64,000 bases of DNA from an uncultured Lachnospiraceae bacterium (GTDB taxonomy: Bacteria; Bacillota; Clostridia; Lachnospirales; Lachnospiraceae). Positions 17,396 through 25,448 of the stretch are shown one piece after another (position 1 is the first letter of the stretch; every line of letters begins with the position of its first letter). The stretch covers positions 1 through 64,000 of the forward strand of contig CAJUNR010000009.1 in assembly GCA_910587765.1 (NCBI GenBank), read 5' to 3'. Made by a program: the position numbers and the translations under genes. The notes below the pieces were generated by a model. It was not told the origin of the DNA. It saw nothing but the letters and a program-made list of their open reading frames with translations, and made no database searches.

Positions 17396-17886
17396 AGACC
17401 ATTATGAGAGAAAAAATTTTGACTTATATCGAACGCAACAGCCGTGTAGACTTAAAGGATCTGGCGATTCTTCTGGGTACGGACGAGGTGACGATTGCCA
17501 ACGAGATCGCACAGATGGAAAAGGAAGGAATTATCTGCGGATATCATACGCTGATCGACTGGGACCGGACCGGTTCCGAGAAGGTGACGGCTCTGATCGA
17601 GGTGAAGGTGACGCCGCAGAGAGGACTGGGTTTTGACAAGATCGCGGAGCGCATCTATAATTATCCGGAGGTCGACTGTGTCTACCTGATATCCGGAGGA
17701 TTTGATTTTATGGTCACCATTGAGGGGAAGACCATGCGGGATGTGGCGCAGTTTGTCTCCGACAAGCTCTCGCCTCAGGAGTCGGTGCTGAGTACGGCGA
17801 CGCATTTTATTCTGAAAAAATACAAGGACCACGGAACCGTCATGGTACACCAGTCCAAAGATGAAAGGATGTTGATTACCCCATGA
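17392..17886 (+). CDS. Lrp/AsnC-family transcriptional regulator
   Basis: 164 residues. An N-terminal winged helix (LTYIERNSRVDLKDLAILLG) and a RAM/AsnC ligand-binding domain (VTALIEVKVTPQ, VYLISGGFDFMVTIEG) are present. These bind amino acids and control amino-acid metabolism. ATGA overlaps tie it to the gene before and to the aminotransferase after, so it probably senses the substrate or product of that enzyme. A second ATG at 17404 is an alternative start. Confidence 0.85.
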   Translation: MKTIMREKILTYIERNSRVDLKDLAILLGTDEVTIANEIAQMEKEGIICGYHTLIDWDRTGSEKVTALIEVKVTPQRGLGFDKIAERIYNYPEVDCVYLISGGFDFMVTIEGKTMRDVAQFVSDKLSPQESVLSTATHFILKKYKDHGTVMVHQSKDERMLITP

Positions 17887-19073
17887 GAAATCCGTTATCT
17901 GATACCATCGTAAATGTAAAACCTTCGGGCATCCGGAAATTTTTTGATCTGGTCAGCGAAATGAAAGACGCCATTTCGCTTGGCGTCGGAGAGCCGGATT
18001 TCGACACGCCCTGGCATATTCGCGACGAGGGAATCTATTCCCTGGAGAAAGGGCGTACGTTCTACACATCCAATGCGGGCTTAAAGGAATTGAAAGAAGA
18101 GATCGCCGCTTATCTGAAGCGGAGAATTCATGTAGAGTATGATCCGGTGCATGAGATTCTGGTGACGGTAGGAGGAAGCGAGGGAATTGACATTGCCATG
18201 CGCGCCATGCTCAATCCCGGGGATGAGGTGCTGATTCCTCAGCCCAGCTACGTCTCCTATGAGCCGTGCGCCGTGCTGGCGGGCGGAAAACCGGTGATTA
18301 TTGAACTGAAAGAGGAGAATGAATTTCGTCTGACGGCGGAGGAACTTCTGGAGTCCATTACGGAGAAGACCAAACTGCTGGTGCTTCCGTTTCCCAATAA
18401 TCCCACCGGTGCGATCATGGAGAGGGAGGATCTGGAGAAGATTGCCAGAGTCATTGTCGAAAAAGACATCTTTGTTCTGTCTGACGAGATTTACAGCGAA
18501 CTGAGTTACAAAGGGGAGCACGTATCTGTTACTTCCCTTCCGGGGATGAGAGAGCGCACAATTCTGATCAACGGATTTTCCAAAGCCTACGCCATGACCG
18601 GATGGCGGCTCGGCTATGCGTGCGGGCCGAAAGAGATTATCGAACAGATGTTCAAAATCCATCAGTTTGCTATCATGTGCGCGCCTACGACAAGTCAGTA
18701 CGCGGCGGTGGAAGCGCTGAAAAACGGCGACGGCGATGTGGAGAAGATGCGCGAGGCCTATGATCAGAGAAGGCGTTATCTGATGCATGCGTTCCGGGAG
18801 ATGGGGCTGCGCTGTTTTGAACCGTACGGAGCGTTCTATGTGTTTCCGTGCATCAAAGAATTTGGCATGACTTCCGAGGAATTCGCGAACCGTTTCCTGG
18901 CGGAGGAAAAGGTGGCGGTGGTGCCGGGAACGGCCTTCGGGGACTGCGGGGAAGGGTTCCTGCGGATTTCCTATGCGTATTCTCTGGAGAACCTGAAGAT
19001 TGCCCTCGAGCGTCTGCAGAGGTTTGTCGACCGCCTGAGAGAGGAACAAAACGGGGCTGGTCATGGCGTTTAA
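17883..19073 (+). CDS. PLP-dependent class I/II aminotransferase
   Basis: 396 residues, AspC/PatA-like fold type I. Visible landmarks are SLGVGEPDFDTP, PNNPTG (171-176), SDEIYSEL (Asp201) and the PLP lysine in NGFSKAYAMTGWRLGY (Lys234). It transfers amino groups between an amino acid and a 2-oxo acid; the Lrp-like partner gene encoded immediately upstream fits an amino-acid role, but the substrate is not clear. Its start overlaps the regulator stop (ATGA) and its end overlaps trmL by 11 bases. Confidence 0.88.
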   Translation: MRNPLSDTIVNVKPSGIRKFFDLVSEMKDAISLGVGEPDFDTPWHIRDEGIYSLEKGRTFYTSNAGLKELKEEIAAYLKRRIHVEYDPVHEILVTVGGSEGIDIAMRAMLNPGDEVLIPQPSYVSYEPCAVLAGGKPVIIELKEENEFRLTAEELLESITEKTKLLVLPFPNNPTGAIMEREDLEKIARVIVEKDIFVLSDEIYSELSYKGEHVSVTSLPGMRERTILINGFSKAYAMTGWRLGYACGPKEIIEQMFKIHQFAIMCAPTTSQYAAVEALKNGDGDVEKMREAYDQRRRYLMHAFREMGLRCFEPYGAFYVFPCIKEFGMTSEEFANRFLAEEKVAVVPGTAFGDCGEGFLRISYAYSLENLKIALERLQRFVDRLREEQNGAGHGV

Positions 19074-19557
19074 CATCGTACTGTACGAGCCGGAGATTCC
19101 GGCGAATACCGGCAATATCGGCAGGACCTGCGTGGCTACCGGGAGCAGGCTGCATCTGATCGAACCTTTGGGTTTCCGCCTGGGAGAGAAGGAGCTGCGC
19201 AGGGCCGGCATGGATTACTGGAAAGATCTGGACGTGACGGTTTATCAGGACTATGAGGATTTTCTGGCGGGAAATCCGGGAGCGCAGATCTACATGGCGA
19301 CGACCAAAGGCGCCGATGTGTACACGGACGTCCGATATGAAGCGGACTGTTACCTTATGTTCGGGAAGGAGAGCGCGGGGATTCCGGAGGAGCTTCTGCG
19401 AAAGAACAGAGGACGGGCGGTGCGCGTTCCCATGAACCCCGGGATCCGCTCGCTGAATCTGTCCAATTCTGTGGCGGTTGTCCTCTATGAAGCGCTCAGA
19501 CAGCATCATTTTGCGGACATGCAGCTTTATGGACAGCTTACGAAATACGACTGGTAA
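19063..19557 (+). CDS. trmL: tRNA (cytidine/uridine-34-2'-O)-methyltransferase
   Basis: 164 residues, SPOUT methyltransferase. The family signatures are NIVLYEPEIPANTGNIGRTC near the N-terminus, LMFGKESAGIPEELL in the knot, and PMNPGIRSLNLSNSVAVVLYEALRQ at the SAM-binding C-terminus. It methylates the ribose of the wobble base of tRNA-Leu in characterised relatives. It overlaps the end of the aminotransferase gene. Confidence 0.92.
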   Translation: MAFNIVLYEPEIPANTGNIGRTCVATGSRLHLIEPLGFRLGEKELRRAGMDYWKDLDVTVYQDYEDFLAGNPGAQIYMATTKGADVYTDVRYEADCYLMFGKESAGIPEELLRKNRGRAVRVPMNPGIRSLNLSNSVAVVLYEALRQHHFADMQLYGQLTKYDW

Positions 19558-19593
19558 TGGATGTACGGGGATTTTTTAACAGGAGGATGCTTT

Positions 19594-21093
19594 ATGAAAG
19601 GAAACAGGAGGAAATTCCTTGTCCGGCTTCTGTGCCTGACGCTTGCTTTTGGCCTGGGAGTTCCTTCCTTTGCCGCCCTGGCCGTCAGTAAGGAGACGCA
19701 GGATGAGATCAACCGTCTGAAGGAAGAGAAACAAAAGGCGGAAGAAGAGAAGAAGAAGGCGGAGCAGCAGAAGGGGACCATCAAAAACGAGAAGTCTGCC
19801 ACGGAAGCGTATTTGAAGAATCTGGAGAAGCAGGCGGGCAGCCTGAACGAACAGATCAGTATTCTGGAGAACGATATTGCCGAAAAAGAAGCGGCGGTTG
19901 AGAATAAAAAAACGGAAGTGGAAGCCGCAGAGGCGGAAGTAGGACAGCAGTATGAGGATATGAAAAAGCGGATTCAGTACATGTATGAAAATGGTCAGGG
20001 AAGTATGATCAATTATATGGCGTCGGCTCTGACAGGAAGCATCACGGATGTACTGAACCAGGCGGAATACGCGATGAATATCAATCAGTATGACCGCAAT
20101 ATGCTCAACAGCTATAAGGAAGCGAAAGAACTGCTGGAAGCACAGAAGGAGGAACTTCTGGATGAGCAGGAAGAACTGGAGCTTCTGATGGAGGAGACGA
20201 CGAAGAAAAAAGAACAGGTAGCCAGTCAGCAGAAGGCTGCCGGCACGAAACTGAGCGAGTTTGACGACCTCTTAAAGCAGATCTCGGGAGAAGTCAGCAG
20301 TATGGAGGAGCTGGTCGCGGAGAAGACGAAGATTCTGAATCAACTGATCAAAAAGGCAGAGGAGGAAGAACGGCGGGCAAAGCTGGCGGCGGCGCAGCAG
20401 GCCTCTTCTTCCATGAACGGCGGTTCGATCACCGCGGGTGACGCGGGAATCTCGAGAGGCAGCATCAGCCTGAGCGATTATGAGATTCTGCTTCTGGCGA
20501 CCATGATCTACTGCGAAGCGGGCAACCAGGGCTGGGAGGGCCAGATTGCAGTCGGATATGTCATTATGAACCGGGTGAGGAGTTCTTTGTATCCAAATTC
20601 TCTGGAGGCGGTTCTTCGTCAGTCCAGGCAGTTTGAGCCGGCGGGTTCCGGACGTTTTGATCTGGTGCTGAGAGCGGAACAGGATCCGGATATCCGCAAC
20701 ATTGTCACGGATTCCTGCTGGAACGCGGCCAGGACGGTTGTGAACGGAAGCAGCAACGTGGGAGATTCCCTGTTCTTCCGGACCTGGGCGCCGGTGCCTT
20801 CTCTGGTGGAGAATCTGAAAAACGGCGGCGTTCCGTACTGGATCATCAAAGATCATATTTTCTATTATTATTGGACGAGCTATACGACAAAACCAAAGCC
20901 CTCCGAGCCGGAGGAACCGGAGAAACCGGAAGAGCCGGAGAAGCCAAAGGAACCGGAGAAACCCGCGGAGCCGGAAAAACCAAAGGAACCGGAGAAGCCG
21001 AAGGACCCGGAACCTTCCGGGCCGGATAACCCGGACGATACCGATCATTTCGATGATTCGGAGAAAGAACCGGAGGACGAGACGGAAGAATAA
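19594..21093 (+). CDS. cell-wall hydrolase: coiled coil plus SleB-type domain
   Basis: 499 residues. A signal peptide (about 1-30) is followed by long coiled coils (about 32-140 and 175-275) of the PcsB/EnvC type and then a SleB/CwlJ-like hydrolase domain (ATMIYCEAGNQGWEGQIAVGYVIMNRV, about 305-425, catalytic Glu in YCEAG). The end is a Pro-Glu-Lys repeat (EKPEEPEKPKEPEKP) and an acidic tail, probably wall-spanning. It should cut peptidoglycan outside the membrane, in division or germination. AGGAGG precedes the ATG. A strong terminator follows. Confidence 0.85.
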   Translation: MKGNRRKFLVRLLCLTLAFGLGVPSFAALAVSKETQDEINRLKEEKQKAEEEKKKAEQQKGTIKNEKSATEAYLKNLEKQAGSLNEQISILENDIAEKEAAVENKKTEVEAAEAEVGQQYEDMKKRIQYMYENGQGSMINYMASALTGSITDVLNQAEYAMNINQYDRNMLNSYKEAKELLEAQKEELLDEQEELELLMEETTKKKEQVASQQKAAGTKLSEFDDLLKQISGEVSSMEELVAEKTKILNQLIKKAEEEERRAKLAAAQQASSSMNGGSITAGDAGISRGSISLSDYEILLLATMIYCEAGNQGWEGQIAVGYVIMNRVRSSLYPNSLEAVLRQSRQFEPAGSGRFDLVLRAEQDPDIRNIVTDSCWNAARTVVNGSSNVGDSLFFRTWAPVPSLVENLKNGGVPYWIIKDHIFYYYWTSYTTKPKPSEPEEPEKPEEPEKPKEPEKPAEPEKPKEPEKPKDPEPSGPDNPDDTDHFDDSEKEPEDETEE

Positions 21094-21116
21094 CAGAATT
21101 ACAGGAGAAAGATCAG

Positions 21117-21158
21117 AGGCCCTGGTCAGCCAAAACGCTGACCGGGGCCTTTTCTTTT
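21117..21158 (+). terminator. intrinsic terminator after cell-wall hydrolase
   Basis: A 14-bp stem starting AGGCCCTGGTCAGC, a CAAAAC loop and the complementary GCTGACCGGGGCCT are followed by TTTCTTTT. Confidence 0.9.
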
Positions 21159-21160
21159 AT

Positions 21161-21323
21161 GCATATGGGCGCCCAGGGAAGATTGTCAGCAGAGCTGACA
21201 GGCGCCCGATGCGCGAGTAGGGAAGAAACCTTCCATACTCGATTGCACAGGGGTGCGTGAGGAAATTTGCCGGCACGCACCCCGCGCGGCAAACAGGGAA
21301 GAAATCTTCCCTGCTCGATTGTA
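21161..21323. repeat. terminator-associated hairpin repeat, two tandem units
   Basis: Immediately after the T tract is GCATATGGGCGCCC (21161-21174) pairing with GGCGCCCGATGC (21201-21212), then AGGGAAGAAACCTTCC and CTCGATTGCA. A second unit follows: GGGTGCGTG/CACGCACCC (21251-21282), AGGGAAGAAATCTTCCCT and CTCGATTGTA. Related copies lie at 55548-55613 and 62934-63029, and a hairpin-only form lies at 30075-30110. The 244-base gap holds no gene. Confidence 0.7.
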
Positions 21324-21337
21324 TTTTGTTCGAAACA

Positions 21338-22402
21338 TTATTCTGAGATGGTGTAGAGGGCGATTTCATTTATTTCCCGATTGGCTGCCACGAGAACGTC
21401 CTGACTGTCTTTGTTTACAAAGTGCATGATATTGGCGCAGCCGGTGTTCCGGTCGATGTATTCGGTCCTGTAGGTTCCTGCTTCCGGATCCCAGGTGATG
21501 GCGACAGTATCCTTCGTCCCTTTTCGCCAGCCTACGATCCATGCGGGTCTGCCGAGCAGTTCGCATGTCCAGGTGGCGTGGAGCATCTCCGTTTCGGACT
21601 CCGGGCGGCTGTATTTCCATTGAGGGACATAGTTGCCGTATTCATCCAGATGGTAAATGGTGAGAGAAGAACCGTGGAAAGGAGCGATGCAGCCTAGTTC
21701 CGGTTTGCCGTCTCCGTCAAGGTCGATCAGAACCGAATCGCTGGAAGGTACATGATGGATTTGTGTGACGCTCCATTCCGCCCCGGGAACTGCGGGCGGA
21801 TCGAATAGGAAAGTACCTTCTTCGCATCCGATCAGCGCGGCATCGTGGCCTCCATGCCGGATACGGGAATAACCGTGATTTCTCAGCAGTCCGTCCTTGA
21901 TCAGCGTCAGCTTTAACTGATGATTTTCGTCAAAGGAGGACAGATCGGAGGGCAGTTCCGCTCCGAAGCATGCGCCCGGGAAGCGCCAGTCTTCTTTGTA
22001 CTCATGTCCCGTTTTCAGACAGCATACGATCAGGTAATGATGTCCCGCGCGCTTCAAAATGCCGAATCTATGAGCAAACGGCGCGTCGCAGAGTGTGCGG
22101 ATTTCCCAGTTGCTCTCGCCCCCTGAGGTCACGATTACGATCTTTGTCTCCGCGGAGTCGTTGGGAGAATAGAACCGGTGTGTGGCAAGGAACTGTCCCT
22201 CCGTGCCGGGGACCGGCGTCATGGTCATCACGCCGCCGGGTTCGGTCCATACCGTATCAAGCTGTGTGCCGTCCTCGGAAAACAGAAGACACGGATCGTG
22301 TTTCTCGGCGGCTACGAGAAAGCAGTGCGCTCCTTCGTAAGTAAGCTCTGAGATGGAGTAGCATTTGTTCAGATTGGATATCACTTTTTTTTCAACTTTC
22401 AT
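21338..22402 (-). CDS. FG-GAP/VCBS-like repeat protein linked to ascorbate genes
   Basis: 354 residues with no signal peptide, so probably cytoplasmic. The sequence alternates beta-strand blades and contains a calcium-type motif DLDGDGKPELG (about 225-235), as in FG-GAP beta-propellers. There are no catalytic motifs I recognise. It lies 2 bases downstream of the UlaE-like epimerase, so the two are one operon divergent from ulaG. It may act on or sense a sugar acid, but this is inference from position only. Confidence 0.6.
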   Translation of the reverse strand: MKVEKKVISNLNKCYSISELTYEGAHCFLVAAEKHDPCLLFSEDGTQLDTVWTEPGGVMTMTPVPGTEGQFLATHRFYSPNDSAETKIVIVTSGGESNWEIRTLCDAPFAHRFGILKRAGHHYLIVCCLKTGHEYKEDWRFPGACFGAELPSDLSSFDENHQLKLTLIKDGLLRNHGYSRIRHGGHDAALIGCEEGTFLFDPPAVPGAEWSVTQIHHVPSSDSVLIDLDGDGKPELGCIAPFHGSSLTIYHLDEYGNYVPQWKYSRPESETEMLHATWTCELLGRPAWIVGWRKGTKDTVAITWDPEAGTYRTEYIDRNTGCANIMHFVNKDSQDVLVAANREINEIALYTISE

Positions 22403-22404
22403 AA

Positions 22405-23268
22405 TTAAGAATTCCTCCTGTTGTTTTCTTCTTGTCTGTTCAGAATATCGCTCATGGTCTTGCAGGCGAATCGAATATCATCTTTCCATCCTGCATTTCC
22501 CACATCCCACATTTCCGTGACATAGCGGCGGATGCCGAGTTCCCACGACTTGGAAATTACGGCTTCAAAATCTACATGCCCGGTGAGAAAGGGGATTTCT
22601 CTGAACTTTCCGGGGACGGTTTCCTTTAAATGGAGCGCGCAGATATGGCCGCGGCCGGTTTCCAGATCCTCAAGGACGCTGCTGCGGGAGGTAAGGGCGG
22701 CGTTGGTCAGGTTACCGGAATCAGGATAAACGCCCAGATAAGGATTGTCAATCAGATTTACGTATTTCATGGCTTTTTCTGTCGTATTCATGAATTCGGT
22801 TTCCATGGTTTCAAAACCCATTACGATTCCTTTTTCTGCGGCCATTAGAACCGCTTTCTGGAGATTTTCCCGGAACAACCGCTCGGTCTCGGACGTGCCG
22901 GGCTCATAGTAGACATCGTAGCCGGCGAGCTGAATGATGCGGATGCCGAGGTCATCGGCCAGTTCGAGGGCTTTTTCCATGATCTCCATACTGCGGAGAC
23001 GTATCCGGGGATCCGGAGAGCCGAAGGGGTATTTGCGGTGTCCTGAAAGGCACATGCTGCGGATGGGAACGCCGGTCTCTTTCATGGTCCGTACGAGCTC
23101 CAGCCGCTTATCTGAGCTCCAGTCGAGCCGGGATAGTTTTTCGTCGCTCTCATCAATACTGATTTCAACGAAATCATATCCGCATTCTTTTGCGCACTGG
23201 AGCTTTTCTTTCCAGCTCATGGCGCCTGGCATGGCTTTTTCGTATAAGCCGATTGCGTATGCTTTCAT
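22405..23268 (-). CDS. ulaE: L-ribulose-5-phosphate 3-epimerase / L-xylulose-5-phosphate 3-epimerase
   Basis: 287 residues, xylose-isomerase-like TIM barrel of the UlaE/SgbU type. Landmarks include YAIGLYEKAMP at the start, ECGYDFVEISIDESDEKLSRLDW, SMCLSGHRKYPFGS, GYDVYYEPG and HLKETVPGKFREIPFLTGHVDF, carrying the metal and substrate residues. It interconverts L-xylulose-5-P and L-ribulose-5-P in L-ascorbate and gulonate breakdown. The start follows GGAAAGGAAGG. It is divergent from ulaG across a 535-base control region. Confidence 0.9.
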   Translation of the reverse strand: MKAYAIGLYEKAMPGAMSWKEKLQCAKECGYDFVEISIDESDEKLSRLDWSSDKRLELVRTMKETGVPIRSMCLSGHRKYPFGSPDPRIRLRSMEIMEKALELADDLGIRIIQLAGYDVYYEPGTSETERLFRENLQKAVLMAAEKGIVMGFETMETEFMNTTEKAMKYVNLIDNPYLGVYPDSGNLTNAALTSRSSVLEDLETGRGHICALHLKETVPGKFREIPFLTGHVDFEAVISKSWELGIRRYVTEMWDVGNAGWKDDIRFACKTMSDILNRQEENNRRNS

Positions 23269-23360
23269 TTTTTAACCTTCCTTTCCTGATGGTAAGTATG
23301 TCCCGAAACGTGTTCCGTCAGTATGGATATCATCCGTACACTTTCTTCCATTATTCTGAA

Positions 23361-23755
23361 TTACATAAACGAACACAAAAATGAACGAATAAACAGATGA
23401 TAATAAAAACAAAAGAAACACGAAAAAGAACATATAATATTATATAAACGATTATAAACGCAACAAAACGGATTTTCAAGGGGAAAATAGAACATTAATA
23501 TGTTGATTTAAAAATTTGTATAAAACGTAAAAATATTAAATCGTCAATTTGCACAATAAAACGAACATATAATTTTGAATAAAGAAAAAAGTAAGAGCAG
23601 AATAGCGAAAAAATAAAGTAAAATAAATGGTTTTTGAAAAAAGAAATGTTATGGTAAAAATATACAAAAATTAAAAAAATATGAGAAAAAATAAAAAAAT
23701 GAACATAAAAACGAACAAAAATGCTGTTGCAATTTCAGAGTATTTAAGATATATT
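23361..23755. promoter_or_regulatory. ula divergent control region with DeoR-type operator repeats
   Basis: The 535-base gap is extremely AT-rich and gene-free. It carries repeated CGAACA-type hexamers, the half-site of GlpR/DeoR-family repressors: 23370-23375, AGAACA at 23427, GAACAT at 23490, 23562-23567, 23700-23705 (TGAACA) and 23712-23717. The last two sit just upstream of a good promoter for ulaG, TTGCAA (23727-23732), 17 bp, TATATT (23750-23755). The DeoR-type regulator at 28189 is the obvious ligand-responsive partner. A promoter for ulaE was not resolved. Confidence 0.6.
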
Positions 23756-23803
23756 TAGGACAGAATAAAGAAAAAGAAAATCATATAAAGGAGGAATTGT
23801 TAT

Positions 23804-24907
23804 ATGAGCAAGGTTTCAGAGATGACCCGGGAAAACTGGATCATGGATACGTTTCCTGAATGGGGCACGTGGCTGGTCGAAGACATCGAGAACGAGGTCG
23901 TCGAACCGGGCAATGTAGCGATGTGGTGGCTGGGATGCACCGGTATCTGGTTCAAGACTCCTGCAGGAGCGAACATTACCATTGATCTGTGGTGCGGCAA
24001 CGGAAAACGAACACACGGCGATGGTAAGATGAAAGTCGGACATCAGATGGCGAATATGTGCGGCGGACGTGCGATGCAGCCGAATCTGCGCAATGTTCCG
24101 TTTGTAATTGATCCGTTTGCATTCAAACAGGTGGACGCGGTTCTGGCGACCCATTATCATCAGGATCATATGTCGGCGGAATGGGCGGCGCATGTGATTC
24201 AGAGCGGCATGACCACCGTCGACGAGAATGGCAAAGAGATACCGGTGCCCTTCATCGGACCGAAAAAATCGGTGGAGACGTGGGTGAAATGGGGCGTTCC
24301 GGAAGACCGCTGCATGACGGTGAAGCCGGGCGATGTCATCCGCATCAAAGATATCGAGATCGTCTGTCTGGACAGCTTTGACCGCACCTGTATCGTTACG
24401 ACCGATAAGACCGGCCCGGACCGGGAAGAACTGACCGGCGTATGTCCGACCGATATGGACGAGAAAGCGGTGAACTATCTGGTTAAGACGCCGGGCGGCA
24501 ATATTTATCATTCCGGTGATTCACATTTTTCGATCTATTTTGCGAAACACGGAAAAGATCACGATATCGACGTGGCGTTCGGTTCCTTTGGAGAGAATCC
24601 GATCGGCATGCAGGATAAAATGACTTCGATTGACGTGCTGCGCATGGCGGAAAATCTGCAGTGTAAGGTGGTTGTTCCGATTCACTGGGATGTGTGGACC
24701 AATTTCCAGGCGGACTGTGAAGAAATCAAGGTGCTGTACGATTTCAAAAAAGATCGCAATGAGTACAAGTTCCATCCGTTCTTCTGGCAGGTGGGCGGTA
24801 AATACGTGTACCCGCAGGATAAGGATAAGCTTTATTATCATCACCGCAGAGGATTTGAGGACTGTTTCGAGGCGCCGCAGAACATTCCGTTCAGGTCCTG
24901 CCTGTAA
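23804..24907 (+). CDS. ulaG: L-ascorbate-6-phosphate lactonase
   Basis: 367 residues, metallo-beta-lactamase fold. The metal site is THYHQDHMS (His117, His119, Asp121, His122) with later ligands in HSGDSHFS and IPIHWDVW-like VPIHWDVW. UlaG opens ascorbate-6-phosphate to 3-keto-L-gulonate-6-phosphate in the cytoplasm. The N-terminal segment (MSKVSEMTRENWIMDTFPEWGTWL) is characteristic of the family. AAGGAGG precedes the ATG. It leads the operon that continues with IIA, IIC and IIB of the ascorbate PTS. Confidence 0.92.
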   Translation: MSKVSEMTRENWIMDTFPEWGTWLVEDIENEVVEPGNVAMWWLGCTGIWFKTPAGANITIDLWCGNGKRTHGDGKMKVGHQMANMCGGRAMQPNLRNVPFVIDPFAFKQVDAVLATHYHQDHMSAEWAAHVIQSGMTTVDENGKEIPVPFIGPKKSVETWVKWGVPEDRCMTVKPGDVIRIKDIEIVCLDSFDRTCIVTTDKTGPDREELTGVCPTDMDEKAVNYLVKTPGGNIYHSGDSHFSIYFAKHGKDHDIDVAFGSFGENPIGMQDKMTSIDVLRMAENLQCKVVVPIHWDVWTNFQADCEEIKVLYDFKKDRNEYKFHPFFWQVGGKYVYPQDKDKLYYHHRRGFEDCFEAPQNIPFRSCL

Positions 24908-24928
24908 GAAAAGAAAGGGGGAGTTCCT

Positions 24929-25414
24929 ATGTCTACCGTATTACAGACGATTGTGGAAAAGAAACATTACCGCTTTATCGACGGAGAGGGCGTAAGCTGG
25001 CAGGAGGCGATCCGCCTGAGCGCCGAATCACTGGTGGCAGACGGCAGTGTAGATGAAGACTATTATAAGCAGATTGTTGCCTGTGTTGAGAAGTACGGAC
25101 CTTATGTTGTGTTCGAACACAATGTGGCAATGCCGCACACCCAGGAGAACGCCACGGGCGCGCACAAAACCGGTATTGGATTCATGGTGTCGGAGAAAAT
25201 GATCGATTTCGGGGAGGACGAAGACGGAGAGAAAAAAGAAGCCAATCTTTTCTTCACGCTTTCCTCCACAAATCCGGACGAGCACATGAACAATATTCAG
25301 CAGCTTTCGGCGATTTTCATGAACGATGCGCTGCTGGATGCACTGGCGGCGGCCAGAACGCCGGAAGAAATTCTGGAGGCGGAGAAGAACTATCCGTGCG
25401 AAGAAGATTTTTAA
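24929..25414 (+). CDS. ulaC: PTS ascorbate-type EIIA component
   Basis: 161 residues, mannitol/fructose-type EIIA fold. The phospho-accepting histidine is in VAMPHTQ (about residue 70). It passes phosphate from HPr to UlaB. The gene lies between the lactonase and the IIC gene, as expected for an ascorbate PTS. The ATG follows AAAGGGGGAG. Confidence 0.88.
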   Translation: MSTVLQTIVEKKHYRFIDGEGVSWQEAIRLSAESLVADGSVDEDYYKQIVACVEKYGPYVVFEHNVAMPHTQENATGAHKTGIGFMVSEKMIDFGEDEDGEKKEANLFFTLSSTNPDEHMNNIQQLSAIFMNDALLDALAAARTPEEILEAEKNYPCEEDF

Positions 25415-25448
25415 GAAAAGGTTGTGTGACTGAAAAAGGAGAGATATT

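Noticed and set aside
20890..21020. CRISPR-like or mobile repeat at the end of the hydrolase gene
   Set aside because: The repeats encode a Pro-Glu-Lys protein tail in frame and vary by codon; they are not spacers or an element.
23269..23803. possible hidden gene in the 535-base ula gap
   Set aside because: All frames are short and the DNA is strongly AT-rich with operator-like repeats, consistent with a control region.
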